Assembly: GCA_977006965.1 (NCBI GenBank)
Contig: OZ345354.1
Span: 2,728,001-2,792,000, forward strand
Direction of reading: 5' to 3'
Length of the DNA stretch: 64,000 bases
Source of the DNA: Phymatolithon calcareum
Taxonomy: Eukaryota; Rhodophyta; Florideophyceae; Hapalidiales
Below the pieces are notes generated by a model. That model was not told the origin of the DNA. It saw only the letters and a list, made by a program, of their open reading frames with translations, and did no database searches. A program made the translations under genes and the position numbers. Of this stretch, positions 32,563 to 43,193 are shown one piece after another (positions within the stretch are counted from its first letter, which is position 1; each line of letters starts with the position of its first letter).

Positions 32563-33234
32563 CCACAGATGCATGACAGAGCAGAAGAGGAAGTGTAACA
32601 AGCGATGGACAAATTAATAATGCCAGAAATCGAGATGAAAGAGGAGATGATGGTGTGATGGTAGAGGCGATGCGTTGTAAGGGTTACAGCGCACTGCGAA
32701 GCTGCTCTGGGCTTCTAAAATAAAAACATACAATTTCCTCCCCCATGCCGATGCACCAGATCATTATCATGATGGTAATGCAATCAGCGATAATCCTCCG
32801 GTCTGACTATAACATCTCCATTATATATATATCTCTCGACCAATGACGTCGTCAGTCAAACAAATCTGCTAATGTAGCACAACAAAAATTCAGACTGCCA
32901 TTCTCACTTTTGAAGGTACAACTACAGTAATCTCGATTACCGATCTTGTTTTCGGCGGAGATTTCTGTTGATTCTGCCATTCATTTCATTCCAAAAAACA
33001 CAGTAACAATGGGACGGCATATCTATTGCACTCCTATAACGATACACGACTCGTCCAAATGCCTCTTCGTCGACAGCCTCCGGGCTACTACAAGAGTCGG
33101 CGACGAAGCGAGAGCAGAAGATCTAGTGGAAGCATAAGGGCACGGAAAAGAGCAAAGAACGAAAAAGACGATCGGCGTCGGCAGAACTTGTCCTGCAGCT
33201 CAAAAAATAGCGCATCTTCTGCGCCGCTTTAAAA
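32563..33234. other. intergenic spacer upstream of the ferritin/propeller gene
   Basis: No gene seen. Contains a short TA run near 32822-32832. Probably holds the promoter of the following gene, but no motif is convincing. Confidence 0.4.
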
Positions 33235-36200
33235 ATGAAGCAGAAAGTGGAAACTCGTCAAGATCTGCTCTATCTCCTCGCACAAGCTTCTGAACTGGAA
33301 CACTCACTAGCATGTCAATACCTCTATGCTGCATTCAGCCTCAAGCTTCCCGGCGAGCCGGGAGTGACGGACGAACAAGCATCGATCATCGCAGAATGGA
33401 GGAAAACTATTATCGATATTGCAGTTCAAGAAATGCTCCACCTCGGTCTTGCTACCAACCTGCTAACCGCCGTCGGAGGAGCGCCGTACTTCCGCCGTGC
33501 AAATTTTCCGCAGAAGAAGACATACACCACCCTAAGCCTGGACTTTCGTCTAGCCGGCGTCACACCAAAATCGGTGCGTCGCTTTTGTTGCTTTGAACTG
33601 CCTCCAGAGCTCAGTACTAACTCTGTGTATGCACCCTGGAAGGACACTTGCAAGCAAGTCAAGGACAGGTCCATCGCATCAATTGCCCTTCCACCATTGC
33701 TGCCACAGCCATTTGACTACACTACCATTGGTGGCTTGTATGGCCTGATCGAGGGCGGCTTCAAAAGTCTCTACCCAGAAGATGCGTCGAAACTGTTTAT
33801 CGGACCGCCTACCTCGCAAGCAGTATCTATGTGGAAGACAATGATGGCTGTCACCAACCGCGACGATGCTGTTGAGGCGATCGATCTCATACTTCGGCAG
33901 GGCGAAGGCGCGTATGGGAATGATGAAGAGATCAAGGAGGCGCACTTTGGAAAGTTTGTAAGCATCTATGAGGCACTAGAAAATGGCACTGGAGGAACTG
34001 AACCTGCCTATCCTGTTGTCGAGAATCCCGTCTTCACACTTCATGAGGATATTGCGTACGAAGTTGACGGAGAAATGCTTCGCCCAACAGTGATAACATC
34101 AAAAGTTGGTCAATCCGCTAACGAAATTTTCGTCTCGCTCTACGAGTTGGAATTACAAGTCTTGTTGCGGTACTTCGCCAACGAAAATGAGACTCCGGAA
34201 CAACGCTACATTCTCTTGCAATTGTTCCTAAGCATTATGCGATACTGCCTCACCCCGCTAGGAACTGCAATCGCTCGAGTCCCTGCATTCGACAACAACC
34301 CAGACGGCTCCCGTGCTGGAGCAAGCTTTGAGTTCTACTCTGACACGTTGCTACTTCCCCATCTGGACAGCGCATGGCGCTACTTTGAAGAGCGTCTCCG
34401 GGAAATCTCAACAGCCGCAGAGGCCCTAGCATCATCGGCAGGCTCGGAGCTGTTTCCGCTTCTCCGAAGAGCGCTCGTAGGGGCGCCAGAAGGATCGACA
34501 GCCGAAGAGGCTGCAGCCTCACCCGGAGTTGCAGCCGTATGTGCGAAATATGTGGTGGGTGTCTCGTCGGGACGGCGACCGCCCGGGGAATGGACCTGGG
34601 AGAATGGGGTGCGTGCTTTTTTCTCACCACTGGATGTACAACGCATGCTTCCACATGGGATCAATTTGAGCAAAGAGGATGACGTTCGCAAGAAAAAAGA
34701 GGACATTTCCAGACGGATTGGGACGGAAACGTCCACAAGAATGCCGCCGCAGTATCTTCTTGAGGATGAAACCCCTGAAAGTAAGGGTTACCGTAACCCA
34801 TATGGCCCGTGGACGAACGAGCGCATCGCGAATTTCCGCACTTGGGCAGAACTGACGCCCGATGACTTTGTGTGTCCCGAGAATTTGACGTGGGAGTCTG
34901 CAGTTAAGAATTGGTTCAACCCGCGCGACGTCTCCCACATGCAAGCACGAGGCCTGGATCTCTCGAACTATGAAGAAGTTGTGAAGAATATCGATAACAT
35001 CAGCTCGGCAATCGAGACGAAAAGAATGCCGCCAGGAGGATGGTCCAATGGACAAATTGCATGCTTTAAGAAGTGGGTTGACGCTGGACAACCGAAAGGG
35101 GTAAATCTCACTTGGACGAAGACTAGTGCAGGGCCAACTGGAAGTCGATATGATGATATCTTCTTCATTACTCGAGATATTGGATGGGCGGTGAATAGTG
35201 ATGGCAAGGTGCTGCACACCCGCGATTCCGGGACGACTTGGACTACTCTGGCGATCATCGAGGACGTCGAGGAGAGGCCGATTTACTTGAGATGCATTCA
35301 GTTTGCAAACGAAAATGTCGGGTATCTCGGGACGATATCAACTAAACTATTGACAAGGCGAATTTTCAAGACGACGGATGGCGGAAAGACGTGGATTCCG
35401 TTTGAGAATTTGCCCGAGGAAGCTCCGCTTAAGGTTTGTGGCCTCGCCGTGGTGAACGAGAATGTCGTATATGCTACTGGAACAAACGAGCCTCCCGATT
35501 TTGCAGCTATTATGAAAACGACCGATGGAGGTGAGACCTGGACGGCGAAGTCACTGGAGGAGTATGCCTCGATTCTGATCGACACTCACTTTTACGACGA
35601 GCGACGGGGCCTAATTGTGGGCGGCTACACAGACGTACCCCGTGGAGAGCGAGAAAGGAAGGACATGGTGCCGGTGATTTTGCAGACCGAGAACGGTGGG
35701 GAAACTTGGGTGAATATGTTGAAAGATTTCACATCAAACTATCCGTTCGGTGAATGGGGTTGGAAGATATTTGTTCTCAATGAAAACGTTATTTTCGTAT
35801 CGCTGCAGAATAGATTTGACGGCGCTATATCCAAGACTGCCGACGGAGGCAAGACGTGGGAGCGGATTCATATAGGCGATGACCAGAACGAAGGACAAGG
35901 CAACGCCAATCTTGAGGGCGTTGGCTTCATAAGCGAGGATGTTGGCTGGGTTGGGGGATGGGGAGACTGCAAAGTGGATTTGATAGGCGGGTTCACTAGT
36001 GCTACGACTGATGGCGGGAAAACGTGGAGGGCTGCAAACGAAGTCGGCCTATTTCTGAACCGGTTCCGGTTTTACGGGTCTCCTGTTGACCTTGGCTTCG
36101 CATGCGGTGACTTCATTTACAAGTACAGTTCCGAACCTGTCACAACAACTGCAAATGGCGTAGCCGCTGCAGCTGAGAGTCCGTTGCTACTTGAACGTGA

Positions 36201-36462
36201 CGAAGAACAACGTGTCGTTATTCCTGTCAAAATTCGTATCGTGGTCCCCCCTGACTCAAAGCAAGTCCGTTTGCATGTTTGGAACCAGTTTGCAAAGTTT
36301 GTTATTACACTCCTGACTATGGAGAACCCACCACCAGGGGTGTCTGTTGTGCAATGGGATGGTTTGGATGAAGATGGAAAAAGAGTTCAATCCGGGCCAT
36401 ACATTTACCGATTGCAGGTTGACAATCGCAGCGAGAGTCGGGTTATATTCGTTGACGCATAG
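33235..36462 (+). CDS. multidomain protein: ferritin-like (VioB type), MPP repeats, BNR propeller, FlgD-like tail
   Basis: 1075 residues, intronless. Residues about 5-250 form a ferritin-like domain of the VioB/iminophenyl-pyruvate dimer synthase group, with ASELEHSLACQYLYAAF and VQEMLHLGLATNLL supplying Glu/His metal ligands. Residues about 443-621 contain two copies of a module with FF(S/N)P.DV..M, G.(N/D)LS and RMPP.....W.N..IA.F..W. Residues about 626-965 are a beta propeller with six or seven BNR/Ycf48-like blades (TTDGGKTW, TENGGETW, TADGGKTW). The C-terminus (994-1075) has QWDGLDEDGKRVQSGPYIYR, typical of FlgD-like/sorting-associated Ig domains in bacteria. The domain set and lack of introns suggest bacterial origin. 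A signal peptide is not evident. Function is unknown; oxidation of a small molecule or metal handling is inference. Confidence 0.85.
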   Translation: MKQKVETRQDLLYLLAQASELEHSLACQYLYAAFSLKLPGEPGVTDEQASIIAEWRKTIIDIAVQEMLHLGLATNLLTAVGGAPYFRRANFPQKKTYTTLSLDFRLAGVTPKSVRRFCCFELPPELSTNSVYAPWKDTCKQVKDRSIASIALPPLLPQPFDYTTIGGLYGLIEGGFKSLYPEDASKLFIGPPTSQAVSMWKTMMAVTNRDDAVEAIDLILRQGEGAYGNDEEIKEAHFGKFVSIYEALENGTGGTEPAYPVVENPVFTLHEDIAYEVDGEMLRPTVITSKVGQSANEIFVSLYELELQVLLRYFANENETPEQRYILLQLFLSIMRYCLTPLGTAIARVPAFDNNPDGSRAGASFEFYSDTLLLPHLDSAWRYFEERLREISTAAEALASSAGSELFPLLRRALVGAPEGSTAEEAAASPGVAAVCAKYVVGVSSGRRPPGEWTWENGVRAFFSPLDVQRMLPHGINLSKEDDVRKKKEDISRRIGTETSTRMPPQYLLEDETPESKGYRNPYGPWTNERIANFRTWAELTPDDFVCPENLTWESAVKNWFNPRDVSHMQARGLDLSNYEEVVKNIDNISSAIETKRMPPGGWSNGQIACFKKWVDAGQPKGVNLTWTKTSAGPTGSRYDDIFFITRDIGWAVNSDGKVLHTRDSGTTWTTLAIIEDVEERPIYLRCIQFANENVGYLGTISTKLLTRRIFKTTDGGKTWIPFENLPEEAPLKVCGLAVVNENVVYATGTNEPPDFAAIMKTTDGGETWTAKSLEEYASILIDTHFYDERRGLIVGGYTDVPRGERERKDMVPVILQTENGGETWVNMLKDFTSNYPFGEWGWKIFVLNENVIFVSLQNRFDGAISKTADGGKTWERIHIGDDQNEGQGNANLEGVGFISEDVGWVGGWGDCKVDLIGGFTSATTDGGKTWRAANEVGLFLNRFRFYGSPVDLGFACGDFIYKYSSEPVTTTANGVAAAAESPLLLERDEEQRVVIPVKIRIVVPPDSKQVRLHVWNQFAKFVITLLTMENPPPGVSVVQWDGLDEDGKRVQSGPYIYRLQVDNRSESRVIFVDA

Positions 36463-36952
36463 ATGTAGAGCGTCAGTAGTGGCCTTTTCAAACGAATTCG
36501 TGGACCAAAGTACTTTTACTTGATTTCGTTGGCTGAAGCGAATTGTAGGCGGTCCCTGGGATCTGTTTCCTTATAAGAAGAATGTCATACTGGTCATAAA
36601 ATTGGTGCAGTTGAACACTGTCTATCGGCAATTCGGACGAAGCCGAGATTACGTAGTTAATTCTTTTGACTTGCTTAAAAATGCCTCTGTGCCACCCCTA
36701 AGCATGTTTCTGCTTGCCTTTCTAGGCTTTCGGGGGTTATTCTTCCACTTCATCAAAAGAAATCTTTATGCCCATCATTGTTCTGCAAATGCCTTACATT
36801 CTTAGCAACAGCTGGAGCAGCGACATCTCGAAAACTGCTACGAAGAGCTATCAAAAACAACCGAGCACATGCTAGGGGGATATTTGATGATTTTATTTTT
36901 GAGAGCTCCCAAAGCCTCACCTTGGAGTAACGGGGCAGCTCTTGCATAATCT
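36463..36952. other. spacer with possible LINE tail
   Basis: A minus-strand frame (37034-36753) overlaps and may extend the LINE C-terminus (WELSKIKSSNIPLACARLFL). Otherwise nothing recognised. Confidence 0.35.
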
Positions 36953-38170
36953 CTACGTTAAAGTCATCTGGCTGCTCAAAACGTTCTTGATTCGTAATTC
37001 TCTCCCAACAAGAACTCCTGTGAGTCTCTTGCACTCAAACTCAATTTCTGTACTCATCTTCGATGACGCTAGAGTACGTTGTAAGGCGACTAGTTCGATC
37101 ACCGCGGTAATCCCACAGTAAGCACCCAACACTGATTTCCTCCAAAGGGGTGTTCGGTTGAATGTCAACCTTAGGCACCTTAAACGTGCTGTTCTTTCTC
37201 CTATGTAAAGGATCCCTGGTAGCTTGCCTTCAATAGGAATCTTCATTGATCTGCCTTCTTCTTCCTTTTCCCATACCTTAATTGTTTCTTCTCTCCTCCT
37301 CTTCTTCGTGACAGATCCCTCCTGGGCTTTCTGAAGGGCTTGTCGCAAGTCTTCATACATCTTGAGATATTCAATATCCTTCATTGCTTCCTTTACGTCC
37401 TCATCTCTTCCAACGTACTCTTCTGTTTCTTTAAGGCGCTTTTTGTGTCTTACCAGGCTTAATGCAAACCTTTCTGCTTGATGACGTCTCCTCATCTTTG
37501 GTGGTCCCAGTCGGCACAGAACTCGCATTCGGTCCCGGCGGTGTTCGGCATACATTCCGAAAACATTCTTGTAGAACAAGCCCTCTGCCGACTCGATTGC
37601 CGAGAGCAATCGATTTGTCATTGGAGAAATGTGTAACGCATACTCCCATTTCGGGATAATTAGCGACTTAAAGATCCTGATGCATGTCTCCGGTTTGAAT
37701 CCTCGAACATTCACTCCAAGCTCCTGAAGCTTATGTATGCATCCTGCAGCATTTTGAACTCTTGCTATGGCCGTGTCATCCGTAACACCCTTGTTATTCA
37801 TGCTTACCCCAAGATACGAGAGTCTCCAGGCTTGATATAGTTCTCGTCCCGCCAAGTAAAACGTGTGCTTCTGAAGTCCTTTGTACTTAAGAACTTCGCT
37901 TTTTCCTGGTTTTGTGTTCCATTTCATGCCATTTTCGCTTGCCCAACTGGTCGCTATATCAAGAAGTTTCTGCATTCCTCGTCCTGTCTTCGCTTGAAGC
38001 TGAACATCATCTGCGAACAATTGCAAAGGGCTTTCTGAGACGTTCCTGTCTGTCTTGAAGACGGCTTCTGCGAATGTGTCCATGAATATATTGTATAGGC
38101 ATGGACTAAGCAGGGAACCTTGAGGCACTCCTCGGGCACGTGCTAGGGGCTCAGATGGAATACCAGACAT
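36953..38170 (-). pseudogene. LINE (non-LTR) reverse transcriptase, 5'-truncated
   Basis: A 405-residue frame holding the C-terminal half of a non-LTR reverse transcriptase: RGVPQGSLLSPCLYNIFMD (motif B), LFADDVQL (catalytic FADD), KWNTKPGKSEVL (motif D), LSYLGVSMN, then the thumb and a basic region. The endonuclease and the palm motif A are missing in this frame. Sequence upstream to about 38625 shows degenerate frames that may be the remaining 5' part. A relative lies at 46.8-47.5 kb on the other strand. 5' truncation is usual for LINE copies. Confidence 0.85.
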
Positions 38171-39318
38171 AAGAGTAGAGCCACCCTAGTGAGGGTAGCA
38201 CATGAGGAAGCCTTGCCCGTATATTCGTATGACTGTGGGGTTTTAAAAAATTGCAATAAAAAAACAGCTGGAGCAAGCATATGCCATAAGACCGGGCTTC
38301 TTGTTGACCAGTCAAAATTTCGAAAAAATACATCTTCTAATATAGTCCTCAGGCAGTACTCACAGTATATCGCTGTAGCGCCAGCTTCGCAAGAAAGATG
38401 ATGAGACACTTGTGGACCTTGGTTAGGCCGTCGACCTTGAGACAGGAGCACGAACAGAGAGAGAGGAAACTTGAGCGCGATTGTAACCGAACTGGTTTGT
38501 CCGGTGAAACGGTTGCAGTCAAGAAGTGTTGGAAGTACTCCAATTCCGCATGGTGGGAACGAAGTGCAGGAGAGCTTGAGCTTGCGAGATCCAAGCAGTA
38601 GGGCCGAAATCCGAAGAACTCCCATCTCTCCCAGTTCAACTCTCTGCTAATTTTTTCATGTTCTTGTAGTACCCACAATCTATGCTCAATGACTATCTGT
38701 GTTGATGCAAAGTAGAAGTGAGCTCATAGAGTTCCTCGCAGAAGTTTAAGTGTCACAGAAGTCGTTCCCTCTCTTGGGATAGCTTTTGCATCAAACCGGA
38801 CAAAACGCCATCTTCTGTTAGAGGATTTCTGTCTTTTGAGTGGACGGCCTAGCCATTTAGAAAATGGCACTAATTGCACTCGGCGAGGCATTTTCGTCGT
38901 GATTATATACCTCTTTTCTTGTCGTGGAATTGAACAGGAAACGCATGGGCTCATCATCTTTCGAGCCGCGTCCAGTAGGACAGCATATTACGTTCCCGCT
39001 GCATATTCTAGCAAACATGCAAGGACAGCCATAGTTCTAACTGTAACTTTCTCTCCTCTGGAAGATCCTCGATCCATAGAATGCATTTTTAATGACTTGG
39101 ATTCTGCAACTGCCATGGAGTACCGTCGAAGTTTGATAGGTGAGAATTGCAACACTACAGCAAAATCATTCGAGCAACTGTTTTTCCTTTGATTGCATTC
39201 GTGGTGGATATAGATACACTGTCTATTTTCCGGTGCTTAGTATTCTGATTTACCTGATGTATTCCCATTGACGTCAGAGAACTCTTCTGCGCCTCAGAAG
39301 GTCCACAAAGCAGAGTCG
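38171..39318. other. non-coding, decayed LINE 5' part then nothing
   Basis: 38171-38625 has broken minus-strand frames adjoining the LINE. 38626-39318 has only short frames without recognisable content. Confidence 0.4.
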
Positions 39319-39560
39319 TTCCAATTCAATTCTATTGCAATAAATTGCAATGAATTATGGGGATTTAACAATTGCAATGCTAATTGCAGCATATTTTCCA
39401 ATTGTAATGCAAATTGGAGCTGTGCCGTTTACTTTCAGCTGGCACTGACCTTTAGATTAAAGTGGAAAAACTATTTTTAGCGTAATATAGCTCGCAGAAT
39501 CCTAATTGCAATAGGTAGTGCCTGAATTACCTCAATTGCAATTTCTATTGCTTGCGAGAT
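39319..39560. repeat. cluster of ATTGCAAT-type motifs
   Basis: At least eight copies of TTGCAAT/ATTGCAA or one-base variants occur in about 240 bases. The same word crowds both ends of the hAT elements at 43-50 kb. This may be a decayed, internally deleted member of that family. No intact terminal repeat or target duplication was found. Confidence 0.45.
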
Positions 39561-39805
39561 ATCTTATTGCTATTGATGCACTCATTTCTCTGCTGGAAGT
39601 AATAGCGAAAAATTGTGATGGGACGAACCTTTGCGCAAATTGCAAGAAAGATGGCACGAGCCACGTTGTTGTGTTGCACTTGACATATCGATTCCAAGCT
39701 GTTTATTGCCCTCTAAAGGCAACAGTATTACTCCCCTTGTAAACAAGAGTTAAGAGCAACCCGTATTAACACGATAGAGGCACCAGACATTCTTATGCAT
39801 TCCAG

Positions 39806-42095
39806 CTAAAAAACAGAAAAAATAGTGGGACGGGTAAGACCCAGACGCTCTTTTCCAAAAAGCATGTGAACACCGCATAATCCTATATTGCGCGTAGCGT
39901 TCACGTCCCTGTCAATGTCGCCCACACTGCTGGAGTTCTCGTCCGTTTCGCTGCTTCTACAGCGCAGCACACGAAAACCTTTACCCCGGTTGCATAGCAT
40001 TCCCGCATCGGTGACAACGTGCAGACGCCCGGAACTCGTCCGTCAGAACCACAGGACAAATCTTCGCTAAAGCCCGAATCAGCTTCTTCCGCGGAGCAGG
40101 CCCGCTTTTCGCAAACCTGCACTCAGCATTGCCGCAGAAAACGACCCGGGGACGACCGTATGTTGAAGGTTGAACAAAGCGAAGCGGTGTGAAGATGAAA
40201 GTTGTCGGTGAAAGAAACGGTTTACTCGGAATGGTTCTGGGTTGCTTTGTTGGCTAAAGGAATTTCCCTGTGCCAAAGATACAGCCCTACTTATAGTCTA
40301 CATAATCACTTGAGTAGCCTACGAGTTACGCGACACGTTCACATTACAATACTCCCCAAACTAGGACGCAGAAAACTTTGTAACAGTCAGAGACCCAAGC
40401 CGGTCTCATATATGAGACAGAGAGGGAAGATGGTCCCATAGCCGTGTAAACACGGCATAGCTTGAACTGGTACCAAAAACAAACGTGCTCATTCAGAGCA
40501 CCAGAAAACGAACAATTCAAACTTGACAAACGATTAGACAGAGGACAAACAATTTCCCATCGGATGTACCAGTGGTGCTTGTCGGTCAAAAACCGTGAAA
40601 AATGGTCGGGATGAAAAACAAGATCTAGTGATCCTGTCCTTTACTTCTTCCCTTCTTGCCATCTCCCTCCTAGTGAAGAAGACTAAAGCGACTTAAGTAG
40701 GGTTGGGAGACTCAGGTCCAAGCTGTATGCAGACCCCGAAAAGGGTCTACAGTAGTACACGCAATCCCACGATATGAAGGACATGAAATACTACGTGTAG
40801 CCTGGACACGAAGTCAATGACAGTGCTGATAGGAGGAGCGATGGTGTAAACACGGACAAGACATATCCGACATGATGACTCGTCGGACTGAGGATGAGAT
40901 TGCACAACTCTCAATACCGTACACCTCCTTCTTCTTCCGCCTCTTCTATTGGCCCTTCAACCGCCACGGCTCAACTTGTTCCTTGTCGAACAGAAGTGAT
41001 GTCGCCAGGTGATGGATTGTACTTTTCGCGGCACGGAACCTCGAAAAATCTTTTGCGTCGCCGCACCGGACTTAGAAGCTCTTCCATCATCTCGGGCAAC
41101 GTCTCGTGCACAACCTTGGCGTACGCTCGCGCTTTCCCCGACTCCTTAAGCGTCACGTAGCTGAATCGCTGCACGGCAGCTTGGTAGGCAGGGGCGTTTT
41201 CTCGCCTCTTCTTTCGAACTTCTGTGAATGGATGGACAGGTTGTTGCGAAGGAACTACTTGGCCGGAAAGCTGGTATCGGAGTGCGCGAATACAGACTAC
41301 TTGAAGTTCCCGACTGGAAAGCGGATTGCTCCGCTTGCCGTCGTGGCCACTTCGACCAGACCGGGGTCGAGACCGATAGCGATGATGTCGCCCCTCACGT
41401 CTCGGGGAACCGGTTTGCTGTCTTTGAACACTCCCTTCGTATGATTCTTGACGTCGTACTTGTCCGCGATGTAGCGGTAACCCTTCTTGTCGAGCACGTC
41501 AAGACCTGTGGGCATTCGGCTTGCTCGCGTGTCTTCGAAAGTGGCCAAGACGTCCTTCACCTGCAGGCTGTCGGTCGTTACGGAGTTAACCAGCCACGGT
41601 ATGAGCATCGAAGGGTCCCTTTTGTATTTCTCATACATCCGTTTGTTGAGCGTCCACCAACTGCGGGAGAGCACAGGCATGCCCTTCCGCAGTCGGCGTC
41701 TCAGTTTGAGCACTTTCCGGCGATGCTTTTTCGACTTCTTGGATGTCTTGCTGGGGACATCGATATTCCTTTGGACGGCTTCCTTCTTGTGGAAGTCAAA
41801 ACATACCGTCCACCAGATTCTTGAATTGCGTGACAGATGCGGCACACGGGCACTCCTTAGCAAAGTGGCGATCGATTCGCGATCGTACTGGACGAACGCT
41901 CTGGTAAGTCCTAATTTGGGCAGCAACGAATACGGTGGAGATACTATGTGAAACCCGGGGAATCTTCACACTTGGCGAAGGGCCTCTCTGCACAGCTTGA
42001 CTCTTTTGACGAGGGGGCCCGTCGCGAGGTTCGAAAGGGTCGTCATTATCCAACCACTCTGGACGTCTAATCAAGGCATTCGGAGGCATCTGCAC
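39806..42095 (-). pseudogene. Fanzor (eukaryotic TnpB-like RuvC nuclease), frameshifted
   Basis: Read on the minus strand, the pieces occur in Fanzor order. The N-terminus is in 42095 to about 41945. Frame 41926-41297 has LGLTRAFVQYDRESI, a basic region and RuvC-I IAIGLDPGLVEVATT (Asp codon 41366-41368). About 41225-40971 continues with FSYVTLKESGKARAYAKVV. About 40260-39995 has STYGRPRVVFCGNAE, KSGPAPRKKLIRALAK and RuvC-II VVLTDEFRAS (Glu codon 40035-40037), then zinc-finger CHRC (40005-40016). Frame 40000-39806 has RuvC-III GDIDRDVNATRNIG (Asp codon 39905-39907) and a short tail. All three catalytic acids are encoded, but in at least four frames, with about 700 bases between segments three and four. 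The second zinc-finger CXXC looks degraded (VLRCRSS). Known: Fanzors are RNA-guided DNA endonucleases carried by eukaryotic mobile elements. Introns could explain some shifts; decay is likelier. Confidence 0.85.
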
Positions 42096-43193
42096 GCGGT
42101 AGCCTTCTTTCGTATACTAGTGTTTCACGTTGGGTTGAATGAGATTCACTTCCTCCTGGATTGAAAATGGCCTGCCTCAGGTTGCGAGGTACAGAATTCA
42201 GCGTAAGAAAGAAGTGACATAATTGAGCCGGGAATCACGGCAGAGGGCGAGAAGTGAAAAGATTTCGAAGGTGAAGTTGCCCATAATACAGTTGTACTGT
42301 GCCGTCTTGTGGCCGCATATTCTGGTACAAGGCGCCTTGTCATCCCGGATACATTTGTCTCGCGAAATATTTGTCGATGCTCAGTACTCCAGAACGTACA
42401 TTTCCTCCGGGAGCTGTATTAAAATGCACTTTTTTCCCACGAAGATGAAAAGAAAATCTGCAGGTAGCACGATGATTACTTTTGCTGTGCAAAAGAACTG
42501 TAGAGTCTGCCAAGTGAAGAAAATGACCCTCGCGTGCTCATCATGTATGGGCTTGATGACGCCGCAATCTACATATGCGGCACTTCAACTGGTAGAAACT
42601 GTTTTGCTAGGCCTGTTGTACAGATCCATGATGCTTTTGACGAGCCTGATTATGAGTAGCTTACATTGGCAAAAACTAAATGATCAATTGAAGGAAAAGT
42701 GCCCGTCGATTGAGGGAAATTCCCGTCATATAGGCACTAGATGTTGAGTAACGTACACTGCGTGTAGCTCAGATATCCCGCAAAAAAGAAAGCACGAAAG
42801 AAATAAATCCTTAAATATCCCCCAGTTCGAGTGCTTTTTATCGCCAAGGCTATTCCTCTACTCATCATGCCGCTCATCGTCCCTGATAGGACATAGGTTA
42901 TCCTTGACGTCTAGAAACGCATCGGGAAAGTCTTGAGACCGCAAATTCTCTAAGGACATTTCACGGTCTGATGGCTCTGAAAATACAAATTTTACGTGCA
43001 GCCGTCATTTCGTTGTTACCGAACACTGCTCTCGAACTTGAGTACAGGATCTGAATTGACTCAACGTCGACGAGTAGTACGGAAGTTAAATGAGTTATCA
43101 ATGCGTGGCTTGGTTTTCGCTGCGTCATGTGCTGCAGGCACTCTAGACAGACACCAGAAAATTGAAGCAAGGTCATGTCATGTCACTTGCTTT
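42096..43193. other. non-coding; one frame with a CXXC pair
   Basis: A plus-strand frame (42223-42747) contains TFAVQKNCRVCQVKKMTLAC followed by SSC, a CX2C...CX2C spacing reminiscent of the C-terminal zinc finger of piggyBac transposases. It has no other support. The rest shows nothing. Confidence 0.3.

Noticed and set aside
42223-42747. piggyBac transposase
   Set aside because: Only a CX2C...CX2C spacing is present; no catalytic core or terminal repeats.
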